Shown here piece after piece: positions 34,472 to 43,377 of a stretch of 57,318 nt of DNA; the first letter of the stretch is position 1; every line of letters starts with the position of its first letter. Both the position numbers and the translations under genes were made by a program. The notes beneath the pieces were generated by a model, which did no database searches, was not told the DNA's origin, and saw only the letters and a program-made list of their open reading frames with translations. The stretch is from NCBI GenBank assembly GCA_031266775.1, contig JAISAQ010000017.1, positions 1 through 57,318 on the forward strand, written 5' to 3'. Origin of the DNA: Treponema sp. GTDB taxonomy: Bacteria; Spirochaetota; Spirochaetia; Treponematales; Breznakiellaceae.

Positions 34472-34505
34472 TTAGTAATATACGTGTTATAATTGGGAGC
34501 GGTTC

Positions 34506-36446
34506 ATGGCAAGTGAAAAGAAACCTTCGATATATTATGATCGTGGTACAATAGGCTCCTCCGCCGAACTTGACGAGTACGGTGTATGGGTCAAAAGCGA
34601 ACCCCAGGATCTTTCCTTTGCCGGCGCCGAGGGCCAGGAATTTGCGGAATCATCCCCGCCGCCTTCCGGTTCCACCGGGGATGATTTTGACTTTATGTCA
34701 GGTTCGGACGATCTTTCTTCGCTTCCCGATCTTGATATTCCCGATGAAGACAGTTTAAGCGGCCTTGACGATCTTGGCCTGCCCGAACCGGATAACGGTG
34801 AAGATTTTTCCGGCGTCATGGAAGCGGCCGGTGTGGAAGAGAAAGAAACCGGGGACAGCGGCGAAGAAGGATTTACCGAAATCTCCATGGACGATTTTCT
34901 TGAACCTGTCGAATCCGATCTGGCGGAGCCTGTTCCTGTCAAAGAAAAAAAACAGGACGGGGATCTTTCCACCCAGCTTCTGATGAAAATAGCCGATGAA
35001 CTTGCGTCCATTAGAACGGAACTGACCACGCTGAAAAAGGAATTCGCCGTTGTAAAGGGGGAACCGTCCGCCGAGGAGCACGGCGATTCCCAGAACCGGG
35101 GGGGCTTCTTTGACGAGGAAGACGATGAAAAGATAGCCCTTACCGGGGATGAACTTGACAACATACTTAACACCGCCGACTTTACCGAGGAAACCGGCGC
35201 CGACGCGACCGGGGAACTTGAAGACGCCGGTTTCGCGGAAACAGACGATCTTGGTTCTTTTGGCGCGATGGACGAAACTCCCCTGCCGGACATGCTTTCC
35301 GATCAGGAAGACATCATAGGCTCCGGGGAAGATGAAAAGGAGATTCTGGAGGACGGCGGTTCCGCCCCGGACGGCGGGGATGACGGCGGCTTTAACTTCG
35401 GGGAACCTGAGCTTGACGAACTGGGAAGCGAGGCGAAGGTGGAGGATCAGATTCCCGGTTTTTCCCTTGACGAACTTGATAACGACAATGACGGGCTCAA
35501 ACAGCTCCGGGAAGAGGGGGCCGTACCCATGACCCTGCCGCCTGAGGATACAACGTATCTGGAAGAAGATCCCCTGACGGTAGAAAAAATTGAAACCGGA
35601 AACGAAGCTTCCTTCGAAGATTCCGCCGGCGATTTTGCCCTTGACGGCCTTTCCCTTGACGAAAGTTCCCTGGATCTTTCCGAAGCGGTTATCGACGAAC
35701 CGGATCTCGGCGCCGGCATTACGGAAACCCCCCTGCGGGAACCTTCGCTGGATGATTTTCCCCTTGACGACGACATTTCCCTGGATCTGGATCTTTCCGA
35801 ACCGGAGGAAAAAACCGCCGGGGAGGAGGAAAACGCGGACGAAGGCGTTCCGGAAGATACCCCGGAGGATATTTCAATAGAGCTGGACGACGATACCGTC
35901 TTTGATATTTCCGCCGAAGAGGGGGATGTTCAGGACGGGGAAGACATTTCGGTTCCAGAGATTCCCTTTCCGGATATTAACGCGGAAGACATTACCGAAG
36001 AAGTTGCCTTTGAAGATACGCCGGAACTGCCCTCGGTTAAATCCGCCGAAGACGACAGTTTCGCGCCTGTCATTCCCGAAGGCTTCATCGTGGAAGCCGA
36101 CGATTCGCAGGTCCCCTTTGAGGACGACATTGAAGAGAAGGAAGTTCTTGCCGACGGCGGCATAGCCGCTCTTGATGAAACGGATGAAACGGCGGAAGCG
36201 TTCCCGGAGGAGGAGGCCGTAACGGCGGAGCTTCCCCAGGAAACCGAAGATGGAGGCGCGGCGGCGGAAGGGGACGATGATGAGGCTATGGACATTCCTT
36301 CCAACATCAAACAGGAGCTTAAAACCGTTCTTTCCTATATGGATCAGCTGCTTGAATCACTGCCCGATGAAAAAATAGAAGAGTTTGCCAGATCCGAGTA
36401 CTTTGACACCTACAAAAAACTGTTCAAGGAATTGGGACTTGTATAA
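34506..36446 (+). CDS. Very acidic, low-complexity cytoplasmic protein
   Basis: 646 aa with no signal peptide. It is dominated by Asp, Glu and short hydrophobic pairs in repeated motifs such as LDDLGLPE, SLDDFPLDDDISLDLDL and EDIS. A short coiled-coil candidate lies at about 155-185 (STQLLMKIADELASIRTELTTLKKEF). The C-terminal ~55 residues are ordered-looking: IPSNIKQELKTVLSYMDQLLESLPDEKIEEFA...YFDTYKKLFKELGLV. Similar acidic proteins occur beside DUF115 genes in treponemes; function unknown. GGGAG 6 bases before the ATG. The next gene begins immediately after its stop, so the four genes to 40093 form an operon. Confidence 0.75.
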   Translation: MASEKKPSIYYDRGTIGSSAELDEYGVWVKSEPQDLSFAGAEGQEFAESSPPPSGSTGDDFDFMSGSDDLSSLPDLDIPDEDSLSGLDDLGLPEPDNGEDFSGVMEAAGVEEKETGDSGEEGFTEISMDDFLEPVESDLAEPVPVKEKKQDGDLSTQLLMKIADELASIRTELTTLKKEFAVVKGEPSAEEHGDSQNRGGFFDEEDDEKIALTGDELDNILNTADFTEETGADATGELEDAGFAETDDLGSFGAMDETPLPDMLSDQEDIIGSGEDEKEILEDGGSAPDGGDDGGFNFGEPELDELGSEAKVEDQIPGFSLDELDNDNDGLKQLREEGAVPMTLPPEDTTYLEEDPLTVEKIETGNEASFEDSAGDFALDGLSLDESSLDLSEAVIDEPDLGAGITETPLREPSLDDFPLDDDISLDLDLSEPEEKTAGEEENADEGVPEDTPEDISIELDDDTVFDISAEEGDVQDGEDISVPEIPFPDINAEDITEEVAFEDTPELPSVKSAEDDSFAPVIPEGFIVEADDSQVPFEDDIEEKEVLADGGIAALDETDETAEAFPEEEAVTAELPQETEDGGAAAEGDDDEAMDIPSNIKQELKTVLSYMDQLLESLPDEKIEEFARSEYFDTYKKLFKELGLV

Positions 36447-36893
36447 ATGGGGCTTTTAAGCAGAGCCGGTATCAAGACCCCCGTGCCAGGCGGGCCTTCC
36501 GCCGCGGAAAGAGAATCTTTTCCGGGAACGGAAGGGGGTCTTCTAAAACAGGGACAAATAAAGAAGACCGCCCATACCATTTCCCCGCAGGGCGTTATGG
36601 ACGGGATAGGCGCGTATTGCGGAAGCAGCCAGGCATTCCAGTGCATTGTGTTTGAAATGCCCGACGAATACCGCGATTCGGCTGAATTTTCCGGGGTACT
36701 TTCAGGGATCGTAGGCGCCCTGGGCTTGTCGCTGCCGCTGCCCTGCCGTTTTTCCCTTGTCCTTGTTCCCGGCGATTTTGATCATGAACTTTTGGCCCAC
36801 AGGCTGTCAAAGAGCCTTAAAATCAGGGCGCCCCTGCAATTCAGGGCAAACAGTCCCGCCGAGGCGATGAAACACCTTCACGCCTATCTGTAA
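36447..36893 (+). CDS. Small conserved-looking protein of the DUF115 module
   Basis: 148 aa, soluble, with a disordered first ~40 residues and an ordered alpha/beta C-terminal half (AFQCIVFEMPDEYRDSAEFSGVLSGIVGALGLSLPL...FSLVLVPGDFDHELLAHRLSKSL). I do not recognise the family. Zero-base spacing from the acidic-protein stop and one base to the next gene indicate tight co-expression with the DUF115 pair, so it may be a partner or adaptor of those putative glycosyltransferases. Confidence 0.7.
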   Translation: MGLLSRAGIKTPVPGGPSAAERESFPGTEGGLLKQGQIKKTAHTISPQGVMDGIGAYCGSSQAFQCIVFEMPDEYRDSAEFSGVLSGIVGALGLSLPLPCRFSLVLVPGDFDHELLAHRLSKSLKIRAPLQFRANSPAEAMKHLHAYL

Positions 36894-36894
36894 G

Positions 36895-38415
36895 ATGCCG
36901 GAAACCGGGCCTGAGAAAACGGGAAAAAATAAAGGCGGCGGCTTTGTACGTCTGCATTCCCGTTTCAATCCGCGCCTTGAGGCGGAACGCTACCTTGACG
37001 CGCTTTCAATCAGGGACGAAATAAAATATTTTATACTAATAGAGCCGGGAAGGGGCTACCTTGCGTCCCTTCTTGCCGGGCGGCGTCCGGGGGCCAAGAT
37101 CATCTCCCTGCATGTTGAAGAACCCGAAGAGGAGGAACCCGCCGCGCCGGAAAGGACGGCCTGTTGGTCGCCCCTGCGCGGGCCTCTTTCCGGTTTTCTG
37201 GAACGTGAAATTCCCGACACCCCTTCTTCGCGCATCATGATCGTGGAATGGCGGCCCGCGCGTGCCGTCTACGGCAGGGATTACCTTTCCCTTGTCGCCG
37301 AAACGGCTGAATTCATACGGCGGGCGGACGCCGGCGCGCGCACGCTGCGGGCTTTTGGCGGAAGGTGGATGCGGAATTTCTTCCGTAATCTTTCCTTCCC
37401 TTTTACGTTTCTTAAGGCGCCCTCCCCTTGCGCGCCTGTCCTTGTCGCCTGTTCTGGGCCCGGCCTTGAGGGGGCGCTTCCCCGCATACAAAAAATGAAG
37501 GAAGACGGATGCTTCATCCTTGCGGCGTCCTCATCGGTCATGGCGCTCCGCACCGGAGGGATCGTTCCCGACATGGTGATCAGCACGGACGGGGGAAACT
37601 GGGCGCTGCTCCACCTCTACGAATGTCTCCGTCCGGGCGCGGAAAATCAGGCGGCTCTTGCGGCCGGCCTCTTTGCCGCCCTGCCGTCCCAGTGCTCCGG
37701 CTTTCCCCTTCTGGTAATAGACGACGGAAGCCTCTGGCAGCGTATCGTCCTTTCGGGCCTGGGCATTCCTTCGGTTTCACTGGCGCAGAGAGGGACCGTG
37801 GCGGCTTCGGCGCTGGACCTGGCGTTTCATCTTTGCGCGGGCGGGGTCTTTATAGCCGGCGCGGATCTTCTGGTCCGGGGAATCCGCACCCACTCAAGAC
37901 CCTACGGCTTTGACCGTCTTGTTTCGGAAGATTCGTCACGGTTCGGCCCCGCCTATTCGCGGAGTTTTAAAAGGGCCCTTTCTACAAGAGAAGGGGGAAG
38001 CCACGGCATATACGCCGCGTGGTTTAAAAACCAGCTTGAAAACTACCCGGGGCCCGTCGTTCCGGTGGGGGACAATAACCCTCTTTTCGGCGCGGACGGA
38101 ACCGGCGCGGAAGGGAAAGAGGGCGCGGCCGCACACAGGGCGGGGGAAAACGCCAAGGGACAGGGCCGCTCTGCGGGGGGGACTGTTTTTGAAACGTACC
38201 GGACGGAAGCCGTTCCCCCGGCCCTTCGCGCGCGGAGGGCCGTGGACATTCTTGCCCGCGCCCTTGAGGAAAAGGGCATGCGGGATATTCTTTGCCGGGA
38301 ACTTTATCCGCTTCTTTTTCCCGAAAAAGATCCCGCCGGGGCGGATCTTCCGGAATTAAAGGACGCCGTTTATGCGCTGGCGCCGCGTGCGGCGGGGAAT
38401 AGTCATGGAAGATAA
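36895..38415 (+). CDS. DUF115 / Maf-like protein, copy 1
   Basis: 506 aa. The DUF115 (MptE-like, Maf_flag10) core lies at about 180-370: LVACSGPGLEGALPRIQKMKEDGCFILAASSSVMAL, GIVPDMVISTDGG, and VFIAGADLL. In Campylobacterota, Maf proteins with this domain transfer nonulosonic acids to flagellin; archaeal relatives are pterin pyrophosphokinases. The N-terminal ~150 residues are specific. A role in flagellar-filament or surface glycosylation is an inference from the family. Overlaps the second copy by 11 bases. Confidence 0.82.
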   Translation: MPETGPEKTGKNKGGGFVRLHSRFNPRLEAERYLDALSIRDEIKYFILIEPGRGYLASLLAGRRPGAKIISLHVEEPEEEEPAAPERTACWSPLRGPLSGFLEREIPDTPSSRIMIVEWRPARAVYGRDYLSLVAETAEFIRRADAGARTLRAFGGRWMRNFFRNLSFPFTFLKAPSPCAPVLVACSGPGLEGALPRIQKMKEDGCFILAASSSVMALRTGGIVPDMVISTDGGNWALLHLYECLRPGAENQAALAAGLFAALPSQCSGFPLLVIDDGSLWQRIVLSGLGIPSVSLAQRGTVAASALDLAFHLCAGGVFIAGADLLVRGIRTHSRPYGFDRLVSEDSSRFGPAYSRSFKRALSTREGGSHGIYAAWFKNQLENYPGPVVPVGDNNPLFGADGTGAEGKEGAAAHRAGENAKGQGRSAGGTVFETYRTEAVPPALRARRAVDILARALEEKGMRDILCRELYPLLFPEKDPAGADLPELKDAVYALAPRAAGNSHGR

Positions 38416-40093
38416 AAGTTATTTTTTTGAACAGAATCTCCTGGCCCTTTCGGCCTCCGATCCGCTCCTGTGCTCCAGGCTTTCCGCCGCGGAGACTACC
38501 CGGAACTGCTACAAATTCCTTACCTCACAGTCGGGCAGGATTGTGCCGGCGATCACCGGGCCTGACGGCGCGGCCCATCCCCTTCATTCGCTTGTCGATC
38601 CCGAACGGGAAGGCAGGCGGCTTGCCGGGGCGGCCGGGGAAGACGGCTTCCTTGTGTTCCTGGGGCTGGGCGGAGGCTACGCGGTTGAGGCGGCGCTGGC
38701 CGGGGAACATACCGCCCTGGTTCTTGCCGTGGAATACAACATCAACGGGGTGGCGGAACTGCTGTGCTCACGGGAATACATCGGCATCCTGGGGGACCCC
38801 CGTTTCCGCCTTCTTGTCGATCCTTCCCCTGAACTGCTTGAGGCGTATATTCTGGAAAATTACCTGCCCGCCCTTTCCGGGGGCATACGGACCTTTCCCC
38901 TCCGTTCCCGCGTAGAGGAAGACAGGGCGCGGTTCGGCGGCGCGGGAGAAGCCATTGCGCGGGCCATTGAAAAACTTTCGGCGGATTATTCGGTTCAGAC
39001 ATGGTTCGGCAGGCGGTGGTTTTCCAACATCATAAGAAATCTCAGGGCGGCCGAAGGGGACTACGGCCCGGTTTCCGCCATACGCGAGGCGGCCGTCTGC
39101 GCGGCGGGGCCCTCGCTGGACGGCGCGATTCCCCTTATCAGGGAAAGACGGGAACAGGACGCCGGAAAGGGGATCTACCTTATCGCCGCGGACACAAGCC
39201 TTTCCGCCCTGCTCGCCGGGGGCGTGAAGCCCGACGCGGTGGTTTCCATAGACTGCCAGCACATCAGTTCCCGTCATTTTACAAAGGATCTTCCGCCCGG
39301 CACGGAACTGTTCCTCGATCTGGCAAGCCCGCCCCTGGTGGCGTCCCGTTCCGCCCGCCCGCGTTTTTTTTCGGGGGGGCATCCCCTTGCCGGGTACGTT
39401 TCCCGCGTATGGCGTTCTTTTCCTTCGGTGGACAGTTCCGGGGGAAACGTCGCCTACGCGGCGCTTTCGCTCGCGGAGTACCTTGGCGCATCGAGGATAC
39501 AGGTATACGGCGCGGATTTTTCCTATCCGCGCGGGCTGATGTACGCGCGGGGAACGTACCTGTACCCCTACTTCGGCGAAAGACAGAACCGCCTTTCCCC
39601 GCTTGAGGGCCTGTTTTCGGGCTTTCTCTACCGGAACCCGTCGCTTGCGAAGGTACGGCGCGAAAACGGGGACTGGTACTACGAAACGGACACCCTTTCA
39701 TTCTACCGGAAACGGTTCGAAGAAAAAGCCGCCCGGCTGTCGTCAGGGAAAGACAGGCCCGCGGCCGGGGGAAGCGCGGTTATCAGCGTAACAGGCCCCC
39801 GCGAACGGCGCATCTTTTCGGCGGGCGTTCCCCGCACGAGCGCCGCGGAATTCCTCGAGCGCTACCGGGCGGACATACGGGATCTGGGAAGGGGAAACCG
39901 CCGCATACCCGCCGGCCTTTCCCCCGGCGAGCGGCTGATCCTTGCCACCCTCCTGCCGGGGGCGGCGGCCTTTAAGGGAAGGAACAGCCGGATCAGGACG
40001 GCGGAACTTCTGGAAGAGGTTACGGCCTGGTGCGAAGGCGAAATAGACAGGGTTCTTGCCGCGTGGGATTTCCCCTGCCTGGGCGCGGTTTAG
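38405..40093 (+). CDS. DUF115 / Maf-like protein, copy 2
   Basis: 562 aa from the ATG at 38405 (GGGGAA upstream), inside the end of copy 1. The DUF115 core is at about 230-400: AVCAAGPSLDGAIPLIRERR, GIYLIAADTSLSALLAGGVKPDAVVSIDCQ, and ASRIQVYGADFSYPRGLMYARGTY. The C-terminal region is Arg-rich with EFLERYRADIRDLG. Tandem Maf-like genes suggest a hetero-complex or two acceptor specificities. It may modify FlaA/FlaB periplasmic flagella proteins; not demonstrable from sequence. Confidence 0.85.
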   Translation: MEDKSYFFEQNLLALSASDPLLCSRLSAAETTRNCYKFLTSQSGRIVPAITGPDGAAHPLHSLVDPEREGRRLAGAAGEDGFLVFLGLGGGYAVEAALAGEHTALVLAVEYNINGVAELLCSREYIGILGDPRFRLLVDPSPELLEAYILENYLPALSGGIRTFPLRSRVEEDRARFGGAGEAIARAIEKLSADYSVQTWFGRRWFSNIIRNLRAAEGDYGPVSAIREAAVCAAGPSLDGAIPLIRERREQDAGKGIYLIAADTSLSALLAGGVKPDAVVSIDCQHISSRHFTKDLPPGTELFLDLASPPLVASRSARPRFFSGGHPLAGYVSRVWRSFPSVDSSGGNVAYAALSLAEYLGASRIQVYGADFSYPRGLMYARGTYLYPYFGERQNRLSPLEGLFSGFLYRNPSLAKVRRENGDWYYETDTLSFYRKRFEEKAARLSSGKDRPAAGGSAVISVTGPRERRIFSAGVPRTSAAEFLERYRADIRDLGRGNRRIPAGLSPGERLILATLLPGAAAFKGRNSRIRTAELLEEVTAWCEGEIDRVLAAWDFPCLGAV

Positions 40094-40119
40094 GGCGGGT
40101 AACGTGACGCCAGCCGCCG

Positions 40120-40995
40120 TCAGCCTCCGAAAACAAAGGCGCCGTACCCCACAAAGGAGCCGGGCACCGGCCTTCCGGGAAAAGCGTCCGCGCTTGTGCC
40201 GTAGGCGGCGAGACGCGCCCGCCCTCCCCTCCCCGGCGGCCTCTTTCCGGCAGCGGTTTCCACGGCGGTAATTTCCGCCATGTATCCCGCCGCGCCAAGG
40301 ACCGCGCCGGCCGAACAGGCGGATCTGTCCCTTTCGGCCCTGTCAAGAATTTCCAGGGGATCTCCTTTTTCAACGGCGTCAATAAAGGCCCTGTCGTTGA
40401 CATCCCTTACCCAGGCAAGGGCGTCTTTTCCGCTTCCCATGGGCGAAAAACCGTAATTGATCCCGTAATGGGTAAGATCCGTGGAACCCAGAACGGCGAG
40501 GGTCCGGCCTGTCCGCCGGGCGGCGCGGGCAAGGATCTTCCCCGCCTCAAAGGAAAATTCCTCCGCGGGAAGCCTCATCCAGAGGATGCGGGAGGCGGGG
40601 TGAAAATAACGGACCATGGGAAGAAGCACCTCGACGGTATTGTCGGCGCCGGGGTCCTCCGCCGTTCCCGAAAGCCCGGCCATTTCCCCTTCCACAAGTT
40701 CCCGCAGTTCGCCGTCTATCATGATATTCCCAAGGGGAGTTTCCACGGCGTCCTCGCGGGCAAAAAGCGGGGGCATGCCCCCCGGCAGATGGCCGCCGAT
40801 GACGGCGATTGTTTCCGCCTTTACAAGGGAAGAAACGGCGGCGGCGGCTATGGCGCCGGAAAAAAACCAGCCGGCGTGGGGGGCGACGGCGGCGGGGGCG
40901 TTTCGCGGGGCGGCCTTGTCCCGCAAAAAACGGACGATTTCTTCGCTTTCCGCCGGATACCAGCCTTCAGGAAGGCTCATTTTCCTTAAATTCAT
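40120..40995 (-). CDS. Memo-family protein (AmmeMemoRadiSam system protein B type)
   Basis: 291 aa. Memo-family landmarks: APHAGWFFSGAIAAAA, IGGH, PGADNTVEVLLPMVRYFHP, LGSTDLTHYG, and RSACSAGAVLGA. These His, Asp and Cys positions form the putative metal or catalytic pocket shared with dioxygenase-like folds. The ATG at 40995 has GGGGAGAA 5 bases upstream. In many genomes the family travels with an AMMECR1 domain protein and a radical-SAM enzyme; neither is nearby here. Convergent with the DUF115 operon. Confidence 0.85.
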   Translation of the reverse strand: MNLRKMSLPEGWYPAESEEIVRFLRDKAAPRNAPAAVAPHAGWFFSGAIAAAAVSSLVKAETIAVIGGHLPGGMPPLFAREDAVETPLGNIMIDGELRELVEGEMAGLSGTAEDPGADNTVEVLLPMVRYFHPASRILWMRLPAEEFSFEAGKILARAARRTGRTLAVLGSTDLTHYGINYGFSPMGSGKDALAWVRDVNDRAFIDAVEKGDPLEILDRAERDRSACSAGAVLGAAGYMAEITAVETAAGKRPPGRGGRARLAAYGTSADAFPGRPVPGSFVGYGAFVFGG

Positions 40996-41062
40996 GCCGT
41001 TTCTCCCCGTTTTTTACGTTTCGTTGTAGCGTAAGCAAAAAAAAACATGTATAATATCCTTT

Positions 41063-42376
41063 ATGGGTCAAAAAAATTATAGTGTTCTGACTTCAATTAT
41101 AGCTTCGGTCTGTATTTTTGTGTACCTTGCCGCTCTGGTCTATGCGGGAATCAAGCTCTATGTCAGCATTGACGAACGCCGCGTCATGGCGGAACGGGAA
41201 TTTTTTGATCTCGCCGACCGCGCCACGTCGGCCGGCGTACTGGGATTCATGGATCAGCCGTTCATAACCGCCATTGAGGACGCCATTGCCGAGTCCCGGA
41301 CCATAGAGGGGGTGATCATCTCCGGCCCCGACGGGGAATACGCCTTTGAGCGCGAAGGCGGCGGGACCATTGCCTGGGTGAACGGTTCGCCCAGGTTCAA
41401 GTCCCGGCCGGATCTGATCCGCGACCCGCTCTTTCTTCCCCTGCGTATCGAAGGGCTGCGAAACGGGAACATCCGGGCGGCGGCCCTCGCGGTGGATTAT
41501 TCCCTTGTCGCCGGGGTGCTCAAACAAGCCCTCATCATGGTGCTGGCGGCCCTGGCGCTGGCCTTTTTTACGCTGCTGCTTGAATCGCTTGCAGGTAAAG
41601 GCAGATGGACGGACATTTCCCCTCCGGGGAAAGACCATTTTGATCCTCTCGCCGGCCGCCCCCTCAGGCAGGATGAAATCTCGCCGAGATCCAGGTATTC
41701 CCGGTACCGGCCGGCCGCCCGTGAAGCTCCCGTTCCCCCGGCCGCGCCGCCCGCCGTGAAGGCGGAGCCCGCGGCCGCGCCGGAGATCCTCCGTGAAACG
41801 GAAGGGGAAGCCCCCTCCCCCGGCGAAAACCGCGGCGTTTTGCCCCGGGAAAATGACGAGGCCGGCCCGCGCGGGCTTTTTTCGCCCCACGGCAATATAG
41901 GGTGGGAAGACTATACCCTCGAACGCCTTGCCGCGGAACTGCACCGCTGTGCGTCCTTTGAGCAGGATCTTGTCTTCATCGTCATGGAGTTCAGGAATCT
42001 CAAGTCTTCCGACGACGGCTTCTACAACGAATTTGCCGACGAAGCGGTCAACTTCTTTACCCTCCGGGATCTTATTTTCGAAAAGGGTGAACGGGGGATC
42101 TCGATCATCTACCCCAACATTGATCTTGACATGGGCTTTACCAAGGCGGAGGAATTTCACAGCCGCCTCATGAGCAAATACTCGTTCGCCTCAAAAACCG
42201 ATCTTTGCATAGGGATCAGCTCCCGTTCGGGAAGGCTCGTGGACGCCGAACGCATCGTCTTTGAGGCGTCGGAAGCCTTGGCGCGGGCCCTTAAAGACCC
42301 GGTTTCCCACATTGTGGCGTTCAAGAGCGATCCTGAAAAATACCGGGAATTTATACGGACAAAAGGTTCCGGTTAA
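41063..42376 (+). CDS. Membrane sensor with a degenerate GGDEF-like domain
   Basis: 437 aa. Helices at about 8-32 and 155-175 flank a ~120-residue extracytoplasmic domain. A Pro/Ala-rich linker (about 195-285) leads to a C-terminal ~150-residue domain with GGDEF-fold layout (LERLAAELHRCASFEQDLVFIVMEF..., GISIIYPNIDLDMGFTKAEEFHSRL, LCIGISSRSG...ASEALARAL). The GG(D/E)EF signature is missing, so it should not make c-di-GMP but could bind a nucleotide or signal by contact. TATAAT at 41050-41055 is 7 bases before the ATG, with no ribosome site. Confidence 0.75.
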   Translation: MGQKNYSVLTSIIASVCIFVYLAALVYAGIKLYVSIDERRVMAEREFFDLADRATSAGVLGFMDQPFITAIEDAIAESRTIEGVIISGPDGEYAFEREGGGTIAWVNGSPRFKSRPDLIRDPLFLPLRIEGLRNGNIRAAALAVDYSLVAGVLKQALIMVLAALALAFFTLLLESLAGKGRWTDISPPGKDHFDPLAGRPLRQDEISPRSRYSRYRPAAREAPVPPAAPPAVKAEPAAAPEILRETEGEAPSPGENRGVLPRENDEAGPRGLFSPHGNIGWEDYTLERLAAELHRCASFEQDLVFIVMEFRNLKSSDDGFYNEFADEAVNFFTLRDLIFEKGERGISIIYPNIDLDMGFTKAEEFHSRLMSKYSFASKTDLCIGISSRSGRLVDAERIVFEASEALARALKDPVSHIVAFKSDPEKYREFIRTKGSG

Positions 42377-42401
42377 AAAAGCGTCCGATCCTTCTTCACT
42401 T

Positions 42402-43376
42402 TCAATCTTCACTTTCAAAAAAACCGGCGTCCCGGAAGAGGCGTCCCATTGTCCATTCCGGCATAACGTACACATGGGGACGGGCGGCGTTTTCGCCTCC
42501 GGCCGAAACATAGACGCGGGCAAGACGGCGGCCCGATTCGTCCGCGGGCCCGAACCGTATGGTGTAGATCCTGTTGTTGCCCATCTCAATGACAATGCTT
42601 CCGTCGTTAAAGAAGGCGTCCTGGGGATCATTTTCACTGAAATCCCCGGCAAGGACGGTGACAAGCGTCCGCGCGTAATTTTCCGAAGCGGCCCTGCCGG
42701 GCTTGTGCACGCCGCTGATGATCCACCCGTTCCCGGAACGGGAAAACACGCGGATCCCTCCCGGAGGCCCCGCCCGGGGCGGGGAAACGGTGATACGCTG
42801 GACCAGCGAGGGATCCGTTTCCCCGGTAAGGGCAAGATCGTACCACAGGGAAGGCGCCGAAAATATATAGCCTGAAAAACGATCTTCCCCATAGCGGATT
42901 TCACTGCCGCCCTGCCGGCGGAGGTACACGTTCCGCCCGGTGCTGTCTACATTCCCCACCAGAAGATCCAGCAAAGGAGGGCCGGAGCCGCCCCGCACCA
43001 CCACACGGGAGGAACGGTCCCCATCGAGCCCCAGCCTCGCGGCGGAAGAAGCCGAGGAATACAGCCTGGAATAATCCCCTCGCATGGTAAAGGCGGAAAG
43101 AAAATCGTCGACGCGGGCCCCGCGCGCGGGGTAGTCCCTGCCGTCCCTTACGGCGCGCCAGAGGCCGTCTATCCTTACAAGCGTAACGGCTCCAGTGCCG
43201 GCGGCCGGAATAATGTCTATCCTGTCCGCCGCGTCTTTCGCGCCGGCGGAAAGCCAGGCATAGGAAGCCTTCCGCGCGGCGATCTTTCCGGGATCAAAAA
43301 AAACAAGGAGAAGCCAGACCAACGCGAGGATCGCGGCAAGGGCCGCGTGAAAGGCAAGACGCCGCCTGTAGTCCAT
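42402..43376 (-). CDS. DUF4340-type membrane-anchored protein of a Gld-like ABC system
   Basis: 324 aa from the ATG at 43376, one base after the previous stop. An N-terminal helix (LAFHAALAAILALVWLLLVFF) anchors a large extracytoplasmic beta-rich domain (IDIIPAAGTGAVTLVRIDGLWRAVRDGRDYPARGARVDDFLSAF), the layout of DUF4340 proteins. They occur as the last member of ABC ATPase / ABC-2 permease / GldG operons, as here. The transported substrate of such complexes is unknown in spirochaetes. Confidence 0.8.
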   Translation of the reverse strand: MDYRRRLAFHAALAAILALVWLLLVFFDPGKIAARKASYAWLSAGAKDAADRIDIIPAAGTGAVTLVRIDGLWRAVRDGRDYPARGARVDDFLSAFTMRGDYSRLYSSASSAARLGLDGDRSSRVVVRGGSGPPLLDLLVGNVDSTGRNVYLRRQGGSEIRYGEDRFSGYIFSAPSLWYDLALTGETDPSLVQRITVSPPRAGPPGGIRVFSRSGNGWIISGVHKPGRAASENYARTLVTVLAGDFSENDPQDAFFNDGSIVIEMGNNRIYTIRFGPADESGRRLARVYVSAGGENAARPHVYVMPEWTMGRLFRDAGFFESED

Positions 43377-43377
43377 G

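Noticed and set aside
34535-35293. Ser-rich 252-codon frame antisense to the acidic protein
   Set aside because: The Ser-rich composition is simply the reverse complement of Asp/Glu-rich codons; no independent support.
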